Origin: an uncultured Bacteroidota bacterium
Lineage (GTDB): Bacteria > Bacteroidota > Bacteroidia > Bacteroidales > 4484-276
Length of the DNA: 35,655 bases
Direction of reading: 5' to 3'
NCBI GenBank assembly: GCA_903944895.1
Contig: CAJATL010000360.1
Location: forward strand, 1-35,655
Both the position numbers and the translations under genes were made by a program. Shown piece after piece: positions 8,930 to 17,491 of this stretch. Positions within the stretch are counted from its first letter, which is position 1. The number at the start of each line of letters is the position of its first letter. The notes beneath the pieces are model-generated. The model made no database searches, had not been told where the DNA came from, and saw only the letters and a list, made by a program, of their open reading frames with translations.

Positions 8930-10390
8930 TTAAATGGTGTTTAAAAATTCGGTTAATATTTCTCTATCATCAAAATGATGCCTTACTCCTTTGATCTCCT
9001 GGTAAGTTTCGTGGCCTTTTCCGGCAACCAAAATAATATCGCCCTTAACAGCAATCATGCAAGCCGTTTTGATGGCTTCACGGCGGTTGCTGATTCTTAC
9101 AGCCTTCCTTTTCAAGATAACATCAAGGCCAGCCTCCATTTCGTCGAGGATAATCTCGGGATCTTCGGTACGTGGGTTATCGGCAGTAAGAATAACCTTG
9201 TCGCTCATCTGGCAGGCAACCTTGGCCAGAACTGGTCTTTTAAGCTTGTCGCGATCGCCGCCTGCGCCAATAATCGTGATAATCTGTTCATCTCCATCGC
9301 GGACATCGTTGATGGTTTGAAGCACATTTTTCAATGCATCAGGCGTGTGGGCATAATCGACAATGGCTACAATTCCATTATTTGAAGGGACAACCTGAAA
9401 ACGGCCTTCAACCGGGTTGAGGCCACTTAAGGCTGTTAACACTTCTTCCTCTTCCTGGCCGTCTAAAATAGCCACCGAGTAAGCCGCCAAAAGATTGTAG
9501 GCATTAAAAGTACCCACCAGTTTCGACCAGATATCTTTCCCGTTAATCCGTAATTCGAGCCCATCAAAACGGTTCTCGATAATTTTAGCCTTAAAATCGG
9601 CTACGCTTTTTATTGCTGATGTAACCTTTTTGGCACTGGTGTTTTGCAACATCACCATGCCGTTTTTATCATCAGTATTTACAAGTGCAAAGGCCGTTGC
9701 AGGAAGCAAATCGAAGAATTTTTTCTTAGCCTTGATATAATTTTCGAAAGTCAGATGATAATCGAGATGATCGTGGGTAATGTTAGTAAAAACAGCCCCA
9801 TGAAACTTCAAACCAGCGATACGGTTTTGGTCGATAGCGTGAGAGCTGACTTCCATAAAACAATATTCGCAGCCCTGGTCGGCCATCATTTTAAGATTTT
9901 GATTGATCTGCAGGGCATCGGCAGTAGTATGCGACGATTTGATGATTTGATTTCCAATCCGGTTTTCGATGGTCGAAAGCAATCCAGATTTATAACCCAG
10001 CGCATTAAACAGTTGATAAAGAAGAAAAACTGTTGTGGTTTTGCCATTTGTGCCCGTAACACCAACAACCTTCATTTTTGAGGAAGGCTCTTCGAAAAAT
10101 ACCGAAGCCATCAATCCCAAAGCTTCACCCGGATCGGCAACCTTAATAAATGTGGCAACCCCTCCGAAACCTTCAGGAATATTCTGACAAACAACAGCAA
10201 CAGCGCCTTTTTCGATGGCTGCACCAATATATTGATGACCATCAACATGAACACCTGCCACAGCAACAAACACATCGCCCCTGGCAACCAGGCGCGAATC
10301 GAAATTGATGCCTTCGATGCTCAGTTCAAGGCTACCGGAAACTTCGGAAACCTTTACATTTGTCAATATGTCGTTTAATAACCTGGCCAA
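8930..10390 (-). CDS. murE: UDP-MurNAc-L-Ala-D-Glu--meso-diaminopimelate ligase
   Basis: Mur ligase adding the third stem residue. The 486-residue product has the N-terminal domain with INFDSRLVARGDVFVA, the ATP loop GTNGKTTT (113-120), HTTADAL and MEVSSHAIDQNR in the central domain, and the substrate-selecting motif DNPR at residues 404-407. DNPR is known to read out the diaminopimelate side chain, whereas lysine enzymes differ here, so meso-DAP peptidoglycan is predicted. The start is 12 bp after the ftsI stop and the stop is 13 bp before mraY. Confidence 0.97.
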   Translation of the reverse strand: MARLLNDILTNVKVSEVSGSLELSIEGINFDSRLVARGDVFVAVAGVHVDGHQYIGAAIEKGAVAVVCQNIPEGFGGVATFIKVADPGEALGLMASVFFEEPSSKMKVVGVTGTNGKTTTVFLLYQLFNALGYKSGLLSTIENRIGNQIIKSSHTTADALQINQNLKMMADQGCEYCFMEVSSHAIDQNRIAGLKFHGAVFTNITHDHLDYHLTFENYIKAKKKFFDLLPATAFALVNTDDKNGMVMLQNTSAKKVTSAIKSVADFKAKIIENRFDGLELRINGKDIWSKLVGTFNAYNLLAAYSVAILDGQEEEEVLTALSGLNPVEGRFQVVPSNNGIVAIVDYAHTPDALKNVLQTINDVRDGDEQIITIIGAGGDRDKLKRPVLAKVACQMSDKVILTADNPRTEDPEIILDEMEAGLDVILKRKAVRISNRREAIKTACMIAVKGDIILVAGKGHETYQEIKGVRHHFDDREILTEFLNTI

Positions 10391-10402
10391 AATCTGTTCT
10401 TA

Positions 10403-12514
10403 TTAAATTTCTAATGTTAATTTAATCTGTTCGCCTTCGCGATAAGTCATCCCGGCTTTTATTGACTGATCTATAACAAACCCGCGACCGGCAACCTCTG
10501 CCTTTAATCCAAGACTTTCGAGAAGAAAGATTGCATCCCTTGCGCCAAGTCCGGTCAAATCCGGTACCCGCGGCAAAATAATCGAATCGTTTACCGACAT
10601 TGGATGGCTGAAGTTTACACTGCTGATATCGACACCTTTAGGATTTAAACCATACACAACGAGCAGCGAATCTTCGGCGATAAAAGGCAGACTGGCAGTC
10701 ATGTTATTAACATAACCCGATGTCTCCTGTGGATGAATATCCAGTTCCATCGAATAAACTACATCGGCAATTTCTTTAAATACCGGTGCTGCAACCTGGC
10801 TTGCGTAATATTGCCCGCCATTGGGTTTGTTGATAACCACAGCACATGAATATTTGGGTCTGTCGGCAGGGAAATAACCGATAAACGATGCATTGTATTT
10901 GTTGACATACATCTTGTTTTCGACGATTCTGGCAGTACCGGTTTTTCCGGCTATGGTGTACAACGAATCCCAGATGCCGTGACCTGTGCCGGTTTCGACA
11001 ACCTCCTGGAGATATCTGCGTGCTAAAGCAATGGTTTTGTCCGAACAAATTGAAGAAGCCAAAATGTGTGTGTCAATTTTTTGGATAGACTGACCTGCAT
11101 CGCGGATTTCCTTAACAAATTTTGGCCGCACCATTACACCATTGTTTGCAACTGCGTTATAAAAAGTAAGCAATTGAAGCGGGGTTATGGTTAATTCGTA
11201 ACCAATCGATTTCGATGGCAACGAGCCTATCGACCAGGAAGTGCTGGCAGGGTTACCAAGTTTTGGCTGAACTTCGCCGGGGACATCAATTCCCAGGCTG
11301 TCGGCCAGGTGCATATCTTTGAGGCCGTCAATAAATGCCAAAGGATTGTCTTTATAATTATCATAAATAATTTTAGATACTCCGACATTGGATGATTCGG
11401 CAAATATTTCGAGTGGTGTGCTCCAGCCGGTAGTTCCTACCTGGTGACTATCAGTTATGGTGAGAAATCCATATTTAATCGAGCCACCACCGATAAAAAC
11501 CTGTTTGGTCCGGTCGATTGCGCCATCTTCCATTGCCACCATCATTGATGGCAGTTTAAATGTTGAACCAGGCTCAAAGGCCCAGCCCACGGCCATGTTA
11601 TAAATTTCTTTGTATTGACCGTCTTTTTTATCGAGCTGTAAATTTGCAATGGCCTTGATGTCACCGGTAGTCACTTCCATCAAGATCACAGTACCCTGAT
11701 CGGCATTATGAAATTTCAGATGTTTCAACAGGGAGCTTTCGGCTACATCCTGCAAATAACTATCAATGGTTGCTACAATATCTTTTCCGTTCTGAGGATC
11801 AATATTATTTTCGCTATCAACAGGTTTCCATGCACCATTTGCCATGCGCTGGCGGAGTTCTCTCCCCTTTTTACCTTCGAGATAGCTGTTATAATAACCT
11901 TCGAGGCCAACAAAAATCGAATCTTCGGGACGTGAGAAACCAATTGTACGCCTGGCAAGCATATCGTATGGATATTCCCGGCGATTTTGCCTTAAAGCAA
12001 TGAGTCCGCCGGAATATTTTCCACGCGAAAAAATCGGGAGTTTACGCAGGACCCGCAACTGGTCGTAGGTAACATTGGTCTTGATTTTTAAAAACCGGTT
12101 TCCTTCGGTTCTGGCTTTTACAAGCATTTGGTTATAGTCCGACTGGCTTTTATCGCCAAATAATTTCGACAGTCCTTTGGCCAGGTAATTAACACTATCG
12201 GCAAAAAGCTTTGCAGGTATTAATTCAGAAGCTGCATCCATCCTGATTTCGTAAACAGGGATTGAAGTTGCGAGCAAATTGCCATCGCATGAATAAATAT
12301 TCCCCCTGATGGCTTCGCTGTCAAAAAATTTAAACTCTTGATCGAGTGCCATTTTTTTTAGAAGAGGCCCATCAAAAATCTGAATGTAAATTGCCCGTCC
12401 AACAATGGCAACGCCAAAGAAAAAAACGAAAACGAATACCACATAAACCCGCTGCATCACTTCACGGCCAGGTCCCTCGGTATGAGCCGGCTTTGTGCTA
12501 TTTGACTGTTTCAT
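10403..12514 (-). CDS. ftsI: Septal penicillin-binding protein (FtsI/PBP3-type transpeptidase with PASTA domain)
   Basis: Class B PBP that cross-links septal peptidoglycan with FtsW. The 703-residue product has a cytoplasmic N-tail, one membrane helix (about residues 22-40), a PBP dimerisation domain (about 60-230), and a transpeptidase domain with the three active-site motifs: STFK (S317-K320), SSN (374-376) and KTG (524-526). A PASTA domain occupies about 645-703, starting at LPRVPDLTGLGARDA. A PASTA tail is unlike E. coli FtsI but common in Bacteroidota and Firmicutes division PBPs. It overlaps the ftsL-like gene by 17 nt. Confidence 0.96.
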   Translation of the reverse strand: MKQSNSTKPAHTEGPGREVMQRVYVVFVFVFFFGVAIVGRAIYIQIFDGPLLKKMALDQEFKFFDSEAIRGNIYSCDGNLLATSIPVYEIRMDAASELIPAKLFADSVNYLAKGLSKLFGDKSQSDYNQMLVKARTEGNRFLKIKTNVTYDQLRVLRKLPIFSRGKYSGGLIALRQNRREYPYDMLARRTIGFSRPEDSIFVGLEGYYNSYLEGKKGRELRQRMANGAWKPVDSENNIDPQNGKDIVATIDSYLQDVAESSLLKHLKFHNADQGTVILMEVTTGDIKAIANLQLDKKDGQYKEIYNMAVGWAFEPGSTFKLPSMMVAMEDGAIDRTKQVFIGGGSIKYGFLTITDSHQVGTTGWSTPLEIFAESSNVGVSKIIYDNYKDNPLAFIDGLKDMHLADSLGIDVPGEVQPKLGNPASTSWSIGSLPSKSIGYELTITPLQLLTFYNAVANNGVMVRPKFVKEIRDAGQSIQKIDTHILASSICSDKTIALARRYLQEVVETGTGHGIWDSLYTIAGKTGTARIVENKMYVNKYNASFIGYFPADRPKYSCAVVINKPNGGQYYASQVAAPVFKEIADVVYSMELDIHPQETSGYVNNMTASLPFIAEDSLLVVYGLNPKGVDISSVNFSHPMSVNDSIILPRVPDLTGLGARDAIFLLESLGLKAEVAGRGFVIDQSIKAGMTYREGEQIKLTLEI

Positions 12515-12944
12515 GGCTTTGATTTGTGGAGTTTATAAATATTTTATTAGGCGGATCGATGGAAGCTTTAATTCCTGTTTCGGTGAGTTGTTCACCAATA
12601 AATGATTGCCTTGTTACTTCGGTAAGCTGTGATTTTCGATACATGTGATCAAATTTCAGTTCCTTGATCCTGATGTTAATTCGATCGGTTTCACGGATTT
12701 TTTTTTCGGCAAGATGGTTATTTCCAATATAAACCAAGCCAAGAAATGCCAGAAAAACGACAAACAAAATCCATTGGGTGAAACTTTTCCAGGTAAGAAA
12801 AGAACCATCCAAAACCACCCTGATGCTGCTGGCCATTCCACGGCCGAGGCTGCTTTTTCGCTTTGTACCCGGGATTGCTTCTGTACTTTGTCTGATATTG
12901 TTGATTGGCCTGTTCATTTTGGCTGTATTAAAGTTTCTCGGCAA
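12498..12944 (-). CDS. ftsL: FtsL-like small division protein
   Basis: A 148-residue bitopic protein in the position of ftsL. It has a basic cytoplasmic N-tail, one membrane helix (about residues 56-73, FTQWILFVVFLAFLGLVY), then a short, charged, likely coiled-coil segment (about 78-105) and an extracytoplasmic tail. Known FtsL proteins share this topology but little sequence and bridge FtsQ with FtsW/FtsI. The call rests on topology and on location between rsmH and ftsI, overlapping each by 17 nt. Bacteroidota versions are usually annotated as FtsL-like. Confidence 0.8.
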   Translation of the reverse strand: MPRNFNTAKMNRPINNIRQSTEAIPGTKRKSSLGRGMASSIRVVLDGSFLTWKSFTQWILFVVFLAFLGLVYIGNNHLAEKKIRETDRINIRIKELKFDHMYRKSQLTEVTRQSFIGEQLTETGIKASIDPPNKIFINSTNQSHETVK

Positions 12945-13821
12945 TTCTTAATTTTGCACTTCTCGACCTGCTATTCAATTCGAGCTCTTTTTCCTGCGGA
13001 ACCAAAGGCTTCCGGGTGATGACATTAAAAGTTGACTTCACATTTCCATAAAAATCCTGCTCAACAGTTCCTTCAAAATTTCCGGTCTTGATAAAATTCT
13101 TTACCAGCCGGTCCTCCAGCGAATGATAACTCATTACAACCAGCCTTCCACCTGGCTTTAATACCCCGGCAGCCTGGGTAAGAAACTCTTTGAGTGCTTC
13201 GAGTTCTTCGTTGATTTCGATACGCAACGCCTGAAGAATTTTTGCGAAAAATTTTATGTCCTTCGCTACAGGGGCAAAACGCATCAAAACAGCCTGAATA
13301 TCTTCAAAACGCACCAACGGCTTTGTTTCCCTGGCTTTTACGATGGCGTTACCAATGGCCCAGGCATTGTTTAATTCGCCGTATTCTCTAAAAATTTTTA
13401 CAAGGTCATCCAGAGGATATTCATTAAGCACATGTTGCGCTGTTTTCCCCTGCTGACGGTTCATCCGTAAATCGAGTTTTCCGGGAAACCTTAACGAAAA
13501 ACCACGATCGGCTACATCAAACTGGTGTGAACTTACACCAAGATCGGCTAAAATGCCATCAACAGGCATCGCATCATGATATTTCAAAAAATTCTTCAAA
13601 AACCTGAAATTATGATTTATTAATGTGAGTCGCTGATCATCAATTTTATTTGCCATCGCATCCAAATCCTGATCAAATGCGATTAACCGGCCTCCGACAA
13701 GTTTTTCAAGAATAACTGCCGAATGACCGCCTCCACCATAAGTTACGTCAACATAAATACCTCCGGGCCTGATTGCAAGTCCCTCAATGGTTTCGTTAAG
13801 CATTACTGGTTGGTGGTACAT
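12928..13821 (-). CDS. rsmH: 16S rRNA (cytosine(1402)-N(4))-methyltransferase
   Basis: SAM-dependent methyltransferase (MraW) modifying C1402 of 16S rRNA in the decoding site. The 297-residue product begins MYHQPVMLNETIEGL, the usual N-terminus, followed by the SAM-binding motif YVDVTYGGGGHS (about residues 23-34), DGILADLGVSSHQFD, and ends with the conserved SYHSLEDRLVKNF stretch and the NSRSRSAKLRIAEK tail. It lies between mraZ (3-bp gap) and the ftsL-like gene (17-nt overlap), the usual dcw head order. Confidence 0.97.
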   Translation of the reverse strand: MYHQPVMLNETIEGLAIRPGGIYVDVTYGGGGHSAVILEKLVGGRLIAFDQDLDAMANKIDDQRLTLINHNFRFLKNFLKYHDAMPVDGILADLGVSSHQFDVADRGFSLRFPGKLDLRMNRQQGKTAQHVLNEYPLDDLVKIFREYGELNNAWAIGNAIVKARETKPLVRFEDIQAVLMRFAPVAKDIKFFAKILQALRIEINEELEALKEFLTQAAGVLKPGGRLVVMSYHSLEDRLVKNFIKTGNFEGTVEQDFYGNVKSTFNVITRKPLVPQEKELELNSRSRSAKLRIAEKL

Positions 13822-13824
13822 ATT

Positions 13825-14286
13825 TTATGTAGTTTGGTTTTTTAAACTACCCATCACTGTTTCAGCCAATGGCTCGAAATCTTCACCACTCTTCAAATAA
13901 GCTTCATACTTAACTTTATCCCAAATTTCTACCTTATCGCCAACCCCTGAAATCACGATATCTTTTTCGATGCCGGCAAAAGCAATTAAATCTTTGGGGA
14001 TCAACAATCGTCCGGTACCATCCAATTCAACAGTTTTTAAACCTGCGACATATTTCCGGATAAATTCCACATTCTGGCGATTGAACCGGTTAAGTTTGCT
14101 AATTTCGGCAGTCTCTTTTTCCCACTCACTTTTTGGCCAAAACTCAAGACAACCATCAAAAACGCTTCTTTTTAAAATGAATTCTTCGGCAATGTAAGGT
14201 GCAAGCTCTGTTTTGAGCCTGGTAGGGAGTAGTACCCTTCCTTTATCATCAATTTTACATTCGTAAGTCGAAAATAAACTAAACAT
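13825..14286 (-). CDS. mraZ: Transcriptional regulator MraZ
   Basis: DNA-binding protein with two SpoVT-AbrB-type half-domains, which in studied bacteria controls its own dcw operon. The 153-residue product shows the first half-domain near residues 8-50 (YECKIDDKGRVLLPTRLK) and the second near 80-125 (LDGTGRLLIPKDLIAFAGI), the two DxxGR repeats typical of MraZ. It is the first gene of the cluster. A -7 box and two TGGG-type repeats lie upstream and could be its promoter and operator. Confidence 0.95.
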   Translation of the reverse strand: MFSLFSTYECKIDDKGRVLLPTRLKTELAPYIAEEFILKRSVFDGCLEFWPKSEWEKETAEISKLNRFNRQNVEFIRKYVAGLKTVELDGTGRLLIPKDLIAFAGIEKDIVISGVGDKVEIWDKVKYEAYLKSGEDFEPLAETVMGSLKNQTT

Positions 14287-14307
14287 TGCCTGTTAACTTT
14301 TAATGGA

Positions 14308-14315
14308 CAAATATA
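14308..14315 (-). promoter_or_regulatory. Candidate -7 promoter box for mraZ and the dcw operon
   Basis: The minus strand reads TATATTTG, matching the Bacteroidota TAnnTTTG -7 consensus, 21 nt before the mraZ ATG. I see no clear TTG -33 box at the usual spacing. Confidence 0.5.
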
Positions 14316-14350
14316 GAATAACATTTGCAAATTTTACCACATTGTTAATA

Positions 14351-14370
14351 ACTTTCCCCACATTTTCCCA
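14351..14370 (-). promoter_or_regulatory. Candidate MraZ operator: two 10-bp-spaced TGGG repeats
   Basis: On the minus strand TGGGAAAATG is followed immediately by TGGGGAAAGT, i.e. TGGG at an exact 10-bp period, about 36 bp upstream of the -7 box of mraZ. In E. coli MraZ is known to bind TGGGN-type direct repeats with 5-nt spacers upstream of mraZ. The match here is inferred from pattern and position. Confidence 0.5.
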
Positions 14371-14527
14371 CCACAGTATTTAAAAAAATGGGCAGAAGCC
14401 CTAATATTATAAGGTTTTAGAAGATCGCTAATAGCTGCTGGTCATCCAAAATAAATGAACGACTGGCATCAGTTTTTTCAGCACATCCTTACTTTTTTCA
14501 TCATTTCAGCACTCAAAAATCAACAAT

Positions 14528-14560
14528 TTTGCTCATATTAATCCATATTGGCTAACTTTG
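14528..14560 (+). promoter_or_regulatory. Candidate promoter of the acyltransferase pair (-33 TTTG, -7 TAACTTTG)
   Basis: TTTG at 14528-14531 and TAACTTTG at 14553-14560 are 21 bp apart, fitting the Bacteroidota sigma-ABfr promoter (TTTG / TAnnTTTG, 19-21 bp). It sits 24 bp before the ATG at 14585 and diverges from the mraZ promoter. Confidence 0.6.
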
Positions 14561-14584
14561 CATAACTTGTTACAAAGATAATTC

Positions 14585-15451
14585 ATGGAAAATCAAAAAT
14601 CATCGATCCGGGAAATTGAAATTTCTAAAAATTTCATCGATCTCGAAAAGATTTTCAAGGAGAAAAACCCAAAAATGGCTAAATTATTGCCGGGATTTCT
14701 CATTTCATACCTCAAAAGAGTTATTCACCAGGATGAGCTTAACCATGCGATTTACAGTAATCGTGATAAATTTGGTGTTGATTTTCTTTATGCCATCTTA
14801 GCGGATTTCGGAGTGATTGTAAAAAGTGTTGGTATCGAAAACCTCCCTGAGAGCGGCAGGTACATCATCGCGTCCAATCATCCGCTTGGCGGACTCGACG
14901 GAATGGCTTTGATGCAGGAGGTTAGCAAACGAAGAAAAGATTTTTTGTTTCCGGTAAATGACCTTTTGATGAACCTCCCTAATCTGAAAGAACTTTTTAT
15001 CCCGGTCAACAAGCATGGAAGCAATGCTGATAATATCAGACTCTTCAACCAGACCTTTGAATCGGAAGCATTGTTGCTTTACTTTCCTGCAGGATTGGTA
15101 TCGCGCAAGCAAAAAGGAATAATCATGGATCTGGAATGGAAGAAAACCTTTCTTACAAAAGCAATTCAATTCAAAAGAGACATTATTCCGGTGCATATTG
15201 ATGGCAGAAACTCCAATTTTTTTTACAACTTTGCAAACCTGAGAAAAAATCTCAGGCTAAAGGCAAATATTGAGATGCTTTACCTGGTTGACGAAATGTA
15301 CAATCAAAAGGATAAAACGATAACAATAACTTTTGGCAAACCAATATCGTATCAAACATTTGATAAAAGGCATTCGCACAACCAATGGGCAAATATCATC
15401 AGGCAAAAGGTTTATGCCCTTGGTTGTAATGAAAAATTTGAAATAGACTGA
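14585..15451 (+). CDS. Glycerol-/lysophospholipid-type O-acyltransferase, GlsA-like
   Basis: A 288-residue acyltransferase of the PlsC-like superfamily. The visible active-site region is SNHPLGGLDGMAL with H99 and D105, the His/Asp pair in the spacing used by the hemolysin-linked branch. VNKHGSNADN and YFPAGLVSRKQKG (about 165-178) look like the acceptor-binding motifs. No signal peptide is seen; it probably acts at the inner face of the cytoplasmic membrane. The next gene is a GNAT/hemolysin-type N-acyltransferase 39 bp downstream. In Bacteroides thetaiotaomicron such a pair (GlsB N-acyltransferase, GlsA O-acyltransferase) makes glycine lipids, so this is likely the O-acylation step. A general phospholipid acyltransferase is the alternative. 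Confidence 0.75.
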   Translation: MENQKSSIREIEISKNFIDLEKIFKEKNPKMAKLLPGFLISYLKRVIHQDELNHAIYSNRDKFGVDFLYAILADFGVIVKSVGIENLPESGRYIIASNHPLGGLDGMALMQEVSKRRKDFLFPVNDLLMNLPNLKELFIPVNKHGSNADNIRLFNQTFESEALLLYFPAGLVSRKQKGIIMDLEWKKTFLTKAIQFKRDIIPVHIDGRNSNFFYNFANLRKNLRLKANIEMLYLVDEMYNQKDKTITITFGKPISYQTFDKRHSHNQWANIIRQKVYALGCNEKFEID

Positions 15452-15490
15452 TTATCTTTTTTGTTATCAACATCTTAGAAATTTATAGTT

Positions 15491-16417
15491 ATGGAAGAAA
15501 TTATTCCTAAAGTTGAAAGATCACTTTTACTCGCCGAGCTTAATGAAACGACCTTTGTTCGAAACACCAATTTCGGAAAAAAAAAGCTTTTTATTATTGA
15601 TAATAATAATGCCCCCAATGTAATGCAGGAAATCGGGAGGCTTCGCGAAATTTCGTTTCGTGATGCCGGGGGTGGTACAGGAAAAAGTACCGACATCGAC
15701 AGTTACGATCTCGGCGAAAATCCTTTTAAACAGTTGCTGGTGTGGAATCCGGAAGATCAGGAAATTGTGGGTGGTTATCGCTTTATCCATTGTAAATACC
15801 TCGATAAAAATGAACATGGCGTAGTAAAAACCCCAACATCCAAACTTTTTTGGTATTCCGAAAAATTTATTCAGGAATATCTTCCTTTAACAATTGAGTT
15901 AGGGCGCTCATTCGTTCAACCGGATTATCAACCGGCCAAAAATATGCGTAAAGGGATGTATTCGCTCGACAACCTTTGGGACGGATTAGGCGCTATCATC
16001 ATGCAAAACAAGGATGCCGACTATTTTTTTGGAAAAATTACCATGTACAATAAAGCTGATTTATTGGCCCGTGAGGCGATTTTATTCTTCTTAAATAAAT
16101 TCTTTCCCGACCATGAAAACCTTGTCAGACCGCATAAACCATTATCTCAGCGGACTAACCCGGATTTCTTCAATCAATTGTTTAGCGGACAGAATTATGA
16201 TGATAATTACAAAATTTTGCAGCAATTTGTAAGAAAACAAGGCGAATCTATCCCACCACTTGTGAATGCTTACATGAACCTTTCATCGACCATGAAGACT
16301 TTCGGAACATCTGCAAACGAAAGTTTTGGTGAAGTTGAAGAAACCGGGATCATGATTACAATCCCTGACATTTTCGACGAAAAGAAAGACCGTCATCTCA
16401 CCGAAAAACCAACATAA
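15491..16417 (+). CDS. GNAT/hemolysin-type N-acyltransferase, GlsB-like
   Basis: A 308-residue protein of the Acetyltransf_5 (OlsB/hemolysin-like) branch, which moves 3-hydroxyacyl groups from ACP to amino acids. Visible elements are REISFRDAGGGTGKSTDID (about residues 54-72), QLLVWNPEDQEIVGGYRF in the central beta-sheet, ELGRSFVQPDYQ (about 137-148), where family members have the E-x-x-R-S/F signature, and GLGAIIMQN. It follows the O-acyltransferase by 39 bp on the same strand and likely shares its promoter. By analogy with GlsB of B. thetaiotaomicron the predicted product is an N-acyl glycine (commendamide-type) lipid precursor. The amino-acid acceptor cannot be read from sequence; ornithine is an alternative. 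Confidence 0.75.
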   Translation: MEEIIPKVERSLLLAELNETTFVRNTNFGKKKLFIIDNNNAPNVMQEIGRLREISFRDAGGGTGKSTDIDSYDLGENPFKQLLVWNPEDQEIVGGYRFIHCKYLDKNEHGVVKTPTSKLFWYSEKFIQEYLPLTIELGRSFVQPDYQPAKNMRKGMYSLDNLWDGLGAIIMQNKDADYFFGKITMYNKADLLAREAILFFLNKFFPDHENLVRPHKPLSQRTNPDFFNQLFSGQNYDDNYKILQQFVRKQGESIPPLVNAYMNLSSTMKTFGTSANESFGEVEETGIMITIPDIFDEKKDRHLTEKPT

Positions 16418-16452
16418 GGTTATTGTAATGAATTTTCTTTACCTATTAAATA

Positions 16453-16457
16453 AGGAG
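16453..16457 (+). promoter_or_regulatory. Shine-Dalgarno sequence of ysxC/engB
   Basis: AGGAG ends 10 nt before the ATG at 16468, the second clear SD in this window after that of ftsZ. It supports the chosen start. Confidence 0.5.
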
Positions 16458-16467
16458 TACCAAAAAA

Positions 16468-17106
16468 ATGCTCGTAAAAGAAGCCCGATTCGTTGTTAGC
16501 AACTCAAACTACAAAAGTTGTCCTCCGCCAATTATTCCGGAATATGCATTTATTGGCCGCTCCAATGTTGGAAAATCTTCGCTCATCAATATGCTGAGCA
16601 ACCATAAAGGCCTGGCAAAAACCTCGGTAAGCCCCGGAAAAACCCAACTCATTAATCATTTTCTAATTAATGAAGAATGGTATCTTGTGGATCTTCCGGG
16701 TTATGGATATGCTAAAACCTCGAAGAAAAGCCGCGAAAAATGGAAGATAATGATCGAAGATTATCTGGTAAACCGCGAAAACCTGGTTTTTACCTTTGTT
16801 CTGATTGATCTGAGAATTCCTCCTCAAAATAATGACCGAGAAATCATTGATAATTTTGGCGAAAGCCAATTACCGTTAGGCCTGGTTTTTACGAAATATG
16901 ATAAGCTCAGCAAAACGGAAGCCGAAAAAAACCTGAGTATCTATAAAAAGGAACTTCACAAAAACTGGGAGGAATTGCCTCCAATTTACGTTACATCCTC
17001 AAAAACCGCCATGGGACGCGACGAAATCCTTGATTTTATTGAGCGAACGAATAAGGAAGTTTTGCCGTCGCTCCTAAAAAAATTAACCGGATCAAACAAA
17101 ATCTGA
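16468..17106 (+). CDS. engB: Ribosome biogenesis GTPase YsxC/EngB (YihA)
   Basis: Essential small GTPase needed for late 50S subunit assembly. The 212-residue product has all G motifs: G1 GRSNVGKSS (30-38), G3 DLPGYG (75-80), G4 TKYD (142-145) and G5 TSSKTAMG (about 176-183), with the EngB-specific SVSPGKTQLINHF region (G2) between G1 and G3. Length is normal. It follows the N-acyltransferase by 50 bp on the same strand and may be cotranscribed, though the function is unrelated. Confidence 0.96.
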   Translation: MLVKEARFVVSNSNYKSCPPPIIPEYAFIGRSNVGKSSLINMLSNHKGLAKTSVSPGKTQLINHFLINEEWYLVDLPGYGYAKTSKKSREKWKIMIEDYLVNRENLVFTFVLIDLRIPPQNNDREIIDNFGESQLPLGLVFTKYDKLSKTEAEKNLSIYKKELHKNWEELPPIYVTSSKTAMGRDEILDFIERTNKEVLPSLLKKLTGSNKI

Positions 17107-17125
17107 ACCGGTTATCTTTTAATTT
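17084..17125 (+). terminator. Possible terminator after engB
   Basis: TAACCGG (17084-17090) and CCGGTTA (17108-17114) are inverted repeats with a 17-nt loop, followed by a T-rich run. The left arm lies inside the engB end. The next gene is convergent, 28 bp away, so termination is needed here. Confidence 0.35.
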
Positions 17126-17134
17126 TTAAAAAAT

Positions 17135-17461
17135 CTATTCGTATTCGATGAGTACTCCATGATTGGGCACAGTGCTGCCAATAGTAACATGAACTTCTTT
17201 AATAACTCCATCAATATGAGCCAGAATAATGTTGTTCATTTTCATGGCTTCGAGGATGAGTAATTTGTCCTGTGCCTTAACTTTAGAACCTTTTTTTACA
17301 TAAACAGCTCGGATGGTTCCCGGGATAAAAGCCTTAATTAATTTAAGATTTGGCGGACTGTAAGGTTTTTTTTCGGCATGCTTTCGTGTAAAAGTTGTGC
17401 GATACCTCACATCGTCCAGCATGATTGACCTCATTTGTGAGGATTGATCGTCTGTTATCAT
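17135..17461 (-). CDS. Biotin carboxyl carrier protein subunit of an acyl-CoA carboxylase
   Basis: A 108-residue biotinyl-domain protein. The conserved EAMKMNN motif places the biotinylated lysine at K74, within a C-terminal lipoyl/biotinyl fold (about residues 40-108; PGTIRAVYVKKGSKVKA before, GSTVPNHGVLIEYE after). The N-terminal 40 residues are basic and unlike the usual long Ala/Pro linker. It lies 30 bp after the carboxyltransferase beta subunit on the same strand, so they likely form parts of one enzyme. No biotin carboxylase gene is in the window. Confidence 0.9.
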   Translation of the reverse strand: MITDDQSSQMRSIMLDDVRYRTTFTRKHAEKKPYSPPNLKLIKAFIPGTIRAVYVKKGSKVKAQDKLLILEAMKMNNIILAHIDGVIKEVHVTIGSTVPNHGVLIEYE

Positions 17462-17491
17462 CTTGAAAAATTTTTAATTTGATGAAATTGA

